Shown in pieces: positions 1 through 4,974 of a stretch of 6,769 nt of DNA. The stretch comes from Thermoanaerobaculia bacterium. GTDB taxonomy: Bacteria > Acidobacteriota > Thermoanaerobaculia > Gp7-AA8. The translations under genes were made by a program, and so were the position numbers. The number at the start of each line of letters is the position of its first letter. Position 1 is the stretch's first letter. The notes under the pieces were generated by a model that saw nothing but the letters and a program-made list of their open reading frames with translations, did no database searches and was not told the origin of the DNA. Where the stretch lies: NCBI GenBank assembly GCA_023700825.1, contig JAMPYE010000234.1, positions 1 through 6,769 on the forward strand, given 5' to 3'.

Positions 1-65
<65 letters not shown>

Positions 66-100
66 AGGCAACCAGTTACGGCAAAACGCTATGAAAAGAG

Positions 101-403
101 CTACTTGGTCGGAGTGGCGGGCGCCGGGGCGGAGGGTGTTGCCGCCGGAGTCGAGCCCATCACCGACCCGCTCGGACGCGCCTGAATGATGGCGAGGCCG
201 AGGCTGGTGACTACGAAGAGTGCAAAGAGAATCGCCGTCGACTTCTGCAGAAAGGTCGTCGCGCTCCGCGCTCCGAACGCCATCTGCGAGCCGCCGCCGC
301 CGAACGCGCCGGCGAGGTCGGCTCCCTTACCCTGCTGAATGAGGACTACGAGCATCAGCAGGAGGCTGACGACGACATGAATCGTGACGAGAAGTATTGT
401 CAT
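101..403 (-). CDS. secG: SecG, preprotein translocase subunit
   Basis: SecG is the small non-essential subunit of the SecYEG inner-membrane channel and stimulates SecA-driven protein export. The 100-residue protein has the family layout: a first membrane helix at about residues 3-22, the conserved cytoplasmic loop with QQGKGADLAGAFGGG followed by a Gly/Ser/Gln-rich stretch, and a second helix at about 55-74. A 25-residue Ala/Pro/Ser/Thr-rich tail follows, of the low-complexity kind common in SecG. I chose the ATG at 403. It begins directly at the hydrophobic helix and has a weak GGA Shine-Dalgarno 7 nt upstream. A longer reading from a TTG at 448 adds a charged peptide that is not SecG-like and would overlap the predicted leader hairpins. 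The gene follows tpiA on the same strand across a 93-nt gap that contains a promoter-like sequence. The tRNA-Leu follows downstream. The family assignment is secure. Confidence 0.93.
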   Translation of the reverse strand: MTILLVTIHVVVSLLLMLVVLIQQGKGADLAGAFGGGGSQMAFGARSATTFLQKSTAILFALFVVTSLGLAIIQARPSGSVMGSTPAATPSAPAPATPTK

Positions 404-415
404 GGCTTTGTCCGC

Positions 416-446
416 GCGAGAATCTCGCAGCCCGGCAGAACCGGGC
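416..446 (-). promoter_or_regulatory. Tandem hairpins in the secG 5' leader
   Basis: Two adjacent perfect inverted repeats lie between the putative secG promoter and the secG start. The first, bases 446-430 on the minus strand, is GCCCGG-TTCTG-CCGGGC (6-bp stem, 5-nt loop). The second, 428-416, is GCGAG-ATT-CTCGC (5-bp stem, 3-nt loop) and ends 12 nt before the ATG. Neither is followed by a T-tract, so they are not intrinsic terminators. If transcription starts near base 450, as the promoter spacing predicts, the first hairpin would sit almost at the mRNA 5' end, where stem-loops can protect messages from decay. The second could limit ribosome access to the weak Shine-Dalgarno. The structures are seen; the roles are inferred. 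Confidence 0.4.
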
Positions 447-456
447 AAGGGCGTGA

Positions 457-485
457 ATTCTTCCCCAGAACGGGGGCGATGTCAA
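457..485 (-). promoter_or_regulatory. Sigma70-type promoter upstream of secG
   Basis: On the minus strand, bases 485-480 are a perfect TTGACA -35 hexamer. A 17-bp spacer and the hexamer AAGAAT (462-457, four of six matches to TATAAT) follow. The predicted start is near base 450, leaving a leader of about 46 nt before the secG ATG. The element lies just past the tpiA stop codon, so secG and perhaps the tRNA can be transcribed independently of tpiA. The spacer itself contains a small dyad, CCCC-GTTCT-GGGG, which could be a binding site or chance. Confidence 0.5.
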
Positions 486-496
486 CCGCGGGCAGA

Positions 497-1249
497 TTAC
501 CCGCGCATTGCTCCCCAGATCGCCAGGAACGACGAAGAAACGAGGCTCGCCCCGCCCACGAGGAAGCCATCGACCTCTTCGAGCGACGCGATCTCCGCCG
601 CGTTGTCGGCCTTCACCGAGCCGCCGTAGAGGATCGACAGCCGGCAGTCGGCCGGAACCAGAGGCGCTACGAGTCCGGCGATCGCCTGGTGCGCCTCGCG
701 GATTTCGGGGTTCTTCGCGTTGCGCCCCGTGCCGATCGCCCAGATGGGCTCGTAGGCCACGACCAGGCGCGGGAAGCTGCGCGCGGCTACCGCCATGGCG
801 GTCGTCACCTGGCGATGCAGCCAGTCGAGCGTGTTCCCCGCGTCGCGGGTCTCCTGGCTCTCACCGACGCAGAAAATCGGTACGAGCCCCGCGTCCGACG
901 CCTTCGCGAGCTTGAGCCCGACCGCTTCGTCGTTCTCGCCGAAGATCGTGCGCCGCTCCGAGTGGCCCACGATCGCGTAACGGGCACCGAGCCCGGCGAT
1001 CATCCGCGCCGACACCTCTCCCGTGAACGCTCCGGAGTCGTGCTGCGAGGAGTTCTGCGCGCCGACCGCGAATCCCTCTCCCGCTTCCTTCGACTCCCGC
1101 ACCAGCAACTCCAGAAAGGGCGCCGGCGGCGCGAGCACCAGGTCGAAGCCGGCGTTCGGGCGCCCTCGCATCGCGGAGCAGTACGCGCCGATCCCCTCGG
1201 CGGGAAGGTTGAGTTTCCAGTTTGCTGCGAGCAGCTTTTCCCTTGTCAT
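497..1249 (-). CDS. tpiA: Triosephosphate isomerase
   Basis: This enzyme interconverts dihydroxyacetone phosphate and glyceraldehyde 3-phosphate in cytoplasmic glycolysis and gluconeogenesis. The 250-residue product matches the usual TIM-barrel length. All catalytic elements are visible: Asn10 and Lys12 in AANWKLN, the electrophile His96 in VGHSERR, the general base Glu167 in AYEPIW, and the flexible phosphate-gripping loop 6 (AIGTG, 171-175). The C-terminal phosphate-binding Gly pairs lie in LYGGSV (207-212) and FLVGGASL (229-236). The QNSSQHDSGAFTGE segment (65-78) is also typical. I chose the ATG at 1249 because MTREKLLAANWK is the canonical N-terminus. The frame stays open to an ATG at 1339, but those 30 residues are unlike TIM, lie in AT-rich spacer and begin inside an intrinsic terminator. 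An AAGAG about 12 nt upstream is a weak ribosome site. tpiA often sits with gapA and pgk, but here its upstream neighbour is a diguanylate cyclase. Confidence 0.97.
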   Translation of the reverse strand: MTREKLLAANWKLNLPAEGIGAYCSAMRGRPNAGFDLVLAPPAPFLELLVRESKEAGEGFAVGAQNSSQHDSGAFTGEVSARMIAGLGARYAIVGHSERRTIFGENDEAVGLKLAKASDAGLVPIFCVGESQETRDAGNTLDWLHRQVTTAMAVAARSFPRLVVAYEPIWAIGTGRNAKNPEIREAHQAIAGLVAPLVPADCRLSILYGGSVKADNAAEIASLEEVDGFLVGGASLVSSSFLAIWGAMRG

Positions 1250-1274
1250 TTTATGTAGTCTCTTATTACTTCCA

Positions 1275-1302
1275 ATTAGAATTTTCGTTTCAGATGCGAT
1301 AA
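1275..1302 (-). promoter_or_regulatory. Possible tpiA promoter
   Basis: Between the terminator and the tpiA start, the minus strand carries TCTAAT (1280-1275), five of six matches to the -10 consensus. At 16 bp spacing is TTATCG (1302-1297), a poor -35 with three of six matches. The predicted start, near 1268, would give a leader of roughly 18 nt. A promoter is expected here because the terminator at 1340-1311 should block transcripts from the upstream cyclase gene. AT-rich DNA yields such hexamers easily, so the exact site is uncertain. Confidence 0.3.
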
Positions 1303-1310
1303 CTAGAACC

Positions 1311-1340
1311 AAAAAAACATCGGACCCATTGGAGTCCATG
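1311..1340 (-). terminator. Intrinsic (Rho-independent) terminator after the diguanylate cyclase gene
   Basis: On the minus strand, GGACTC (1337-1332) pairs with GGGTCC (1327-1322) around the tetraloop CAAT, with one T-G wobble. The stem is extended by CAT (1340-1338) pairing with ATG (1320-1318) across a single bulged G at 1321. Seven consecutive T residues (1317-1311) follow directly. A hairpin plus T-run, 65 nt after the cyclase stop codon and before tpiA, is the expected arrangement for ending the cyclase transcript. On the plus strand the hairpin is preceded, not followed, by a homopolymer run, so termination should act in one direction. Confidence 0.75.
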
Positions 1341-1351
1341 GCATCGGCAAT

Positions 1352-1380
1352 ATTGATAACGATATACGACAGTTAATAAC
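1352..1380 (-). repeat. Short direct repeat GTTATYAAY, 20 bp apart
   Basis: The minus strand reads GTTATTAAC at 1380-1372 and GTTATCAAT at 1360-1352, exactly 20 bp start to start, about two helical turns. The first copy is also an odd palindrome (GTTA-T-TAAC). A third GTTATC occurs at 1303-1298. This could be a pair of protein-binding sites, but in 36% GC sequence it could also be chance. It lies upstream of the terminator, which makes a direct role at the tpiA promoter less simple. Confidence 0.2.
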
Positions 1381-1404
1381 GAGAATTTTTGACAGCACGC
1401 TTTA

Positions 1405-2673
1405 CTACAACGAGAACCGGTCCTTCCCGATTCGCTTCGCCTCGTAGAGCCGCTGGTCGGCTCGCGCCAGCAGCTCCGATGGCCCCTTGTCGCTCCCGTC
1501 GAGCGACGCGATCCCGATCGAGATCGTGCAGCGGATCGCACTCTCGTCGGGGCCGCCGATCTGCAGCTCGCGCACTCGCTTGATCATCCGCTCGGCAACC
1601 GAGCGCGCGCCGAGCAGATCGGTGTGCGGAAGGATGACCGCGAACTCGTCGCCGCCGAACCGCGCGAAGAGGTCGGGCGGCCGCAGCGTCTCCCGAACCG
1701 TCCCGCAAAGCTCCGAGAGCAGCACGTCGCCCATCATGTGCCCGTAGCGGTCGTTGACGCCTTTGAAGTCGTCGATGTCGAAGAGCATCAGCGACAGGGC
1801 GATGCCGTAGGTCCGCGCGCGCTCGATCTCCGACGGCAGCTGCCTCCTGAAGGCGCGCTTGTTCCAGATCCCCGTCAGGTCGTCGGTGTCGGCGAGGTTC
1901 TGGATCTGCTCGTTCGCGCGGATGTTGCCAAGGAGAATCGCGATCTGGTTCGCCAGCAGTTCGAGAATCCGCTGTTCCTGCGAGGAGAACGGCCGGCCGG
2001 AACGGTAAAGCAGCAGCGCCCCGGCGATGCGGTTCTCGAGCAGCAGCACCGCCTGCACCTGGTGCTCGATCGGATCGCCCGAAAGGTCGTGCTCCGGCAG
2101 GTCGGAAAAGTCGCCGCGGATGATCACGTCGGTCGACGCAAAGGAGGCCGAGACCTGCGCTCCAAGCGCCTTCCGGACCGCTTCGACGAGCCGGTCGCTC
2201 ACCAGCTCCTCGTGCCTCGGCAGCTTCGACACGTACATGTCGAGATTCTGCTCGAGCATCACCGCGCAGCCGACGTCGAACGGTACAGTGCCGGCGACAC
2301 GCCGGAAGGTCGACCGGAAGAGCTCCGCGATCGTGCGGCAGCCGGTGAGCGCCTGGTAGAGCTCGCGAAGGAAGCCGAGCAGGCCGGCGAGCTCTTCGTG
2401 GTCGATGCGCAGCCTCTCGACCTCCGAAACGCAGCGGTCCGCCGCGTCGCGAAGCAGAGCGACGACCGCCGGATCCGCGGAGTATCGCGGATCGACGCTC
2501 ACCAGCCCCGCCCCTTCGTGCGCAACCCCTCGGCGGATCAACTCCTCCACCAAGGCCAGCTCCCCGGGCGTGAGGAACTCCCGCTTCACGCCCTCCGGAG
2601 CCGCAAGGAGGATGCGGAGCAGCCGCGCGAACGCGTCGTTCTCCACGAGTGTTGCGAGCGATTCGACAGTCAC
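1405..2673 (-). CDS. Soluble GAF-GGDEF diguanylate cyclase
   Basis: This protein probably makes the second messenger cyclic di-GMP from two GTP. It has 422 residues and no membrane segment or signal peptide, so it is cytoplasmic. Residues 1-107 are an unrecognised helical region, with a probable coiled coil at about 75-105. Residues about 108-252 look like a GAF sensor, ending in a helix that leads into the output domain. The GGDEF domain (about 260-422) starts at DTDDLTG (262-268) with NKRAF after it, and carries the metal site FDIDDFK (298-304; Asp299), an intact GGDEF signature (340-344) and the C-terminal YEAKRIGKDRF. An inhibitory I-site, RPPD (331-334), lies exactly five residues before GGDEF, so product feedback inhibition is expected. 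The start is GTG at 2673. No Shine-Dalgarno is visible, and a TATAAT lies only 8 nt upstream, so the transcript may be nearly leaderless. A GTG at 2646 is the alternative start. The ligand of the GAF domain cannot be told. Confidence 0.93.
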   Translation of the reverse strand: MTVESLATLVENDAFARLLRILLAAPEGVKREFLTPGELALVEELIRRGVAHEGAGLVSVDPRYSADPAVVALLRDAADRCVSEVERLRIDHEELAGLLGFLRELYQALTGCRTIAELFRSTFRRVAGTVPFDVGCAVMLEQNLDMYVSKLPRHEELVSDRLVEAVRKALGAQVSASFASTDVIIRGDFSDLPEHDLSGDPIEHQVQAVLLLENRIAGALLLYRSGRPFSSQEQRILELLANQIAILLGNIRANEQIQNLADTDDLTGIWNKRAFRRQLPSEIERARTYGIALSLMLFDIDDFKGVNDRYGHMMGDVLLSELCGTVRETLRPPDLFARFGGDEFAVILPHTDLLGARSVAERMIKRVRELQIGGPDESAIRCTISIGIASLDGSDKGPSELLARADQRLYEAKRIGKDRFSL

Positions 2674-2681
2674 GAGGCCGA

Positions 2682-2710
2682 ATTATAGGCTATAAGGTTG
2701 AGGGCAATTT
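2682..2710 (-). promoter_or_regulatory. Putative promoter of the diguanylate cyclase gene
   Basis: The minus strand has a perfect TATAAT at 2687-2682. At 17 bp spacing the -35 position is AAATTG (2710-2705), a poor match. A better TTGCCC (2707-2702) would have only a 14-bp spacer. The expected transcription start, about 2675, is within 2-3 nt of the GTG start at 2673, which implies a leaderless or near-leaderless mRNA. Confidence 0.45.
2683..2695. promoter_or_regulatory. Perfect dyad TTATAG-G-CTATAA between divergent genes
   Basis: The 13-bp sequence TTATAGGCTATAA is a perfect 6-1-6 inverted repeat. Because of its symmetry it places TATAAT on the minus strand (2687-2682) and TATAAG on the plus strand (2691-2696), so it could be a shared bidirectional -10 region for the cyclase gene and the glycan operon. 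A plus-strand start would fall near 2703, leaving a leader of about 86 nt before the deacetylase ATG. No good plus-strand -35 is seen at 17 bp. The dyad could instead be an operator that covers both promoters. Confidence 0.4.
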
Positions 2711-2788
2711 TCGCCGCGTGCGCGACTGGACGCGAGGCCACACCGGCCCGTACCAGAGGTGGATTTACGCTGCGGAAGCGCTGGAACC

Positions 2789-3742
2789 ATGCTTCAGGAA
2801 AACGAGCTCGTGCCATTCGAGGCGAAGCTGCTGCTCGGTGAGCGGCTGCTCGTCCTGGCCCCGCATCCCGACGACGAAGCGCTCGGCTGCGGTGGCCTCG
2901 TCGCGCTTCACGCCAACGCCGGGAAGCAGGTTCACGTCGTCGTCGCAACCGACGGCTCGGCCGCCGACCCTTCGGTCGACGCGAACACCGCCCGCACCCT
3001 CCGCGAGCGCGAAACTTCGCTCGGGCTCGCGCGCCTCGGCGTCTCGCGGCCCGCCGAGTTCCTCGGCCTGCCGGATCGCCTGCTCGCCTCGAATCTCGAT
3101 TCCCTGCGCGCGACGCTCCGCGAGATTCTCCTCCGCCAGAGACCCGATCTCGTCGCGGCTCCCAGTCCCGTCGAGCTCCATCCCGATCACGTCGTCCTCG
3201 CGCGAGCTCTGTTCGACGTGCTTCACGGCGACGCGGCACTTCGCTCCGCGCTCCCTCCGGGCAGCGTCGCATTCTACGAAGTGGGTCAGCCGTTTCAGCC
3301 GAACGCCCTGGTCGACATCACCGGCGTCTCCGAGGCCAAGGAAGCCGCAATCGCGTGCCACGCGTCGCAGACGGGTCTGCGCGACTACGGCCGTTTCATC
3401 CGTGGCCTCAACGAGTTCCGGACGATGACGCTCGGCGCCGAGGCGCGCGTTGCGGAAGCGTTCGTCGTCGCGTCGTTCGACGAACTCCGCACCATGCCCT
3501 GGAGCGAGCTCTGCGCATTCGTTCTACCGCGGTGGCAAGGACGACTCGAGCCGGACGCAGCGCCTGAGCCGAACGCGCCATCGCTGCGCGAGGAGCACAA
3601 CCTCGCGGCCGAGAAGCAGACGGCGGTGATCAACGACCTCTACCGCGAGATCGAGCGGCTCAACGGCATCGTCAACGAGGTCCACCGATCGAGGCTCTGG
3701 AAGCTGCGCGAGTCCTTCGGGAGACTGACGGGTCGCGGATGA
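2789..3742 (+). CDS. PIG-L/LmbE-family N-acetylsugar deacetylase with coiled-coil tail
   Basis: This family contains zinc-dependent deacetylases that remove acetyl from N-acetylglucosamine-type groups on glycolipids or small conjugates (MshB, BshB and PIG-L are members). The 317-residue protein has the N-terminal PHPDDE motif (His26, Asp28, Asp29) followed by ALGCGG, the second metal motif ELHPDH (129-134, with His131 and His134), and the later CHASQ (His191 region). The catalytic domain spans about 18-235. A linker rich in Ala, Pro and Glu (about 252-265) leads to a heptad-like helix (about 265-300) and a basic aromatic tail with SRLWKLRESFGRL, similar to tails seen on surface-polysaccharide enzymes. 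The ATG at 2789 is preferred, with GGA upstream. A GTG at 2759 would add ten residues. It is the first gene of the operon, and its stop overlaps the next start (ATGA). With glycosyltransferases downstream, its substrate is probably a lipid-linked or nucleotide sugar, but the sequence does not show which. Confidence 0.88.
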   Translation: MLQENELVPFEAKLLLGERLLVLAPHPDDEALGCGGLVALHANAGKQVHVVVATDGSAADPSVDANTARTLRERETSLGLARLGVSRPAEFLGLPDRLLASNLDSLRATLREILLRQRPDLVAAPSPVELHPDHVVLARALFDVLHGDAALRSALPPGSVAFYEVGQPFQPNALVDITGVSEAKEAAIACHASQTGLRDYGRFIRGLNEFRTMTLGAEARVAEAFVVASFDELRTMPWSELCAFVLPRWQGRLEPDAAPEPNAPSLREEHNLAAEKQTAVINDLYREIERLNGIVNEVHRSRLWKLRESFGRLTGRG

Positions 3743-4974
3743 GCCGAATACTTCTTCTCTGCCCCGAGCCACTCGGCCACGGCCAGCCGGCCGGCGTCGG
3801 AATCCGGTTCCTGGAGTTCGCCCGCGCACTCCTGGCCGAGGGCCACTCGGTCACGATCCTCAGCGCCGACGGAGGAACGGTCGAAGGCTGCGCAGCGGCC
3901 GCGATCTCGCCGGCGGCAATCCGCGACGCGAGCCGCGCGAGCGACGTCGCCGTGCTGCAGGGCCACGTCGCCAACGAGTTCGTCGCGCATGCCGCGCCGA
4001 TCCCGCTGGTCGTCGACCTCTACGACCCGTACATCGTCGAGAACCTCCACTACTTCGACGAGCGCGGCGAGCAGGTCTTCGTCCACGATCACGCGACGCT
4101 TCTCCGCTCGCTCCGCCAGGGCGACTTCTTTCTCTGTGCGTCCGAAGCGCAGCGCTTCTTCTACCTTGGAATGCTCATCAGCCTCGGCCGGCTGAACCCG
4201 GTCGCCTATCGCGACGACCGGAATGCAGGCAACCTGCTCGCCGTCGCCCCGTTTGGCGTGCCGCCGCCGCGCGAGATTCCTCCGCGGCGCCTCGACGAGG
4301 CCGCGCTCCTCTTCGGTGGCATCTACGACTGGTACGAGCCGCTCGTCGCCATCGAGGCAGTCGCGATCGCGCGCAAGCGGATCTCGGGTCTCACGCTCTC
4401 GTTCAATCGGCACCCTAACGCGCTGCTCACGCCGCAGAGCAAGGCCGCCGAGGCCGAGCGGCATGTGCGCGAGAAGGGTTACGATTCCTTCGTGACGTTC
4501 GAGCAATGGACGCCGTACGAGGAGAGGGCTGCGTTTTTCGACCGCTTCGCGGCGTCGATTCTCACCTTCCCACGATCAATCGAGACGGATCTCGCGCTAC
4601 GGACCCGCATCCTCGACTACCTCTGGGCAGGGCTTCCCGTGATCACCAGCCCGGGCCGAGGCACTGACGAGATCATCCTCAGGCATCGCGCCGGAGTCGT
4701 CGTCGACTCGAACGATCCCGCGGAGTTCGCGAAAGCCATCGTCGACCTGCTGACGGATCGCGACCGCGTGGCGGCAATGGTCGCCGGAGCGGCGACGTTT
4801 GCGAGCGAGAACCAGTGGGCGCGCACCGTCGCCCCGCTTCTCGACTTCTGCAGGAATCCGCGGATCGACCCGGCGAAGCACTCCTTTCCCACCGACGGCC
4901 CGTCGGCAGCAATCGCGAACGCGCCGTCGAGCCTGTTCGACAAGATCCGAAGAAGGCTCGGAGGCCGCACGTGA
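3739..4974 (+). CDS. Glycosyltransferase, GT-B fold, GT4-like
   Basis: This is a predicted retaining sugar transferase for a cell-envelope glycan, acting at the cytoplasmic face of the membrane. Its 411 residues are typical for GT4. The N-terminal Rossmann half opens with a short strand (RILLLCPEP) and an acceptor-side Gly-rich segment, QPAGVGIRFLEFARAL (16-31), followed by SVTILSADG. LVVDLYDPY (90-98) and FFLCASEAQRFF (130-141) are conserved in this group of transferases. The C-terminal half carries the donor-sugar region around ETDLALRTRILDYLWAGLP (282-300) and TDEI (309-312), then GVVVDSNDP (319-327). The canonical EX7E is not exact: the spacing runs from Glu282 through Arg288 to Asp293. 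The tail ends with an amphipathic basic segment (SSLFDKIRRRLGG), probably a membrane contact. The ATG overlaps the deacetylase stop by 4 nt with no strong Shine-Dalgarno, so translation is likely coupled. The donor and acceptor sugars are unknown. Confidence 0.85.
   Translation: MSRILLLCPEPLGHGQPAGVGIRFLEFARALLAEGHSVTILSADGGTVEGCAAAAISPAAIRDASRASDVAVLQGHVANEFVAHAAPIPLVVDLYDPYIVENLHYFDERGEQVFVHDHATLLRSLRQGDFFLCASEAQRFFYLGMLISLGRLNPVAYRDDRNAGNLLAVAPFGVPPPREIPPRRLDEAALLFGGIYDWYEPLVAIEAVAIARKRISGLTLSFNRHPNALLTPQSKAAEAERHVREKGYDSFVTFEQWTPYEERAAFFDRFAASILTFPRSIETDLALRTRILDYLWAGLPVITSPGRGTDEIILRHRAGVVVDSNDPAEFAKAIVDLLTDRDRVAAMVAGAATFASENQWARTVAPLLDFCRNPRIDPAKHSFPTDGPSAAIANAPSSLFDKIRRRLGGRT
4960..4964 (+). 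promoter_or_regulatory. Shine-Dalgarno GGAGG fixing the GT2 start
   Basis: GGAGG lies 6 nt before the GTG at 4971, inside the last codons of the upstream glycosyltransferase gene. It supports that GTG over an ATG at 4815, which would embed 52 extra residues in the upstream gene and precede the normal GT2 N-terminus. Confidence 0.7.

Noticed and set aside
404..448. Fifteen-residue N-terminal extension of secG from a TTG at 448
   Set aside because: It overlaps the leader hairpins, uses a rare start codon, lies at the predicted transcription start, and SecG normally begins at the first membrane helix.
377..1258. Plus-strand open frame (293 codons) opposite tpiA
   Set aside because: It is Arg-rich shadow sequence. 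tpiA on the other strand has every catalytic residue.
1250..1339. Thirty-residue N-terminal extension of tpiA from an ATG at 1339
   Set aside because: Its first codon lies inside the intrinsic terminator, the sequence is AT-rich and unlike TIM, and MTREKLLAANWK is the standard N-terminus.
1389..1394. Plus-strand TTGACA in the spacer as a promoter
   Set aside because: No -10 match exists at 16-18 bp (the sequence there is CGAGAA-like), and it would fire antisense into the cyclase gene.
1624..2688. Plus-strand open frame (354 codons) opposite the diguanylate cyclase
   Set aside because: It is a mirror of the GAF-GGDEF gene with charged low-complexity content. The minus strand has intact catalytic motifs.
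2736..2748. GGCC-ACACC-GGCC inverted repeat in the deacetylase leader
   Set aside because: A 4-bp stem is too short in such GC-rich sequence to support a regulatory claim.
3640..4506. Long minus-strand open frame (288 codons) opposite the GT4 gene
   Set aside because: It is a high-GC shadow frame. It is Arg/Glu/Asp-rich with no recognisable domain, while the plus strand carries clear glycosyltransferase motifs throughout.
4815..4970. Fifty-two-residue N-terminal extension of the GT2 enzyme from an ATG at 4815
   Set aside because: It lies wholly within the upstream gene, has shadow-type composition, and the GTG at 4971 has a strong GGAGG and the usual GT2 beginning.
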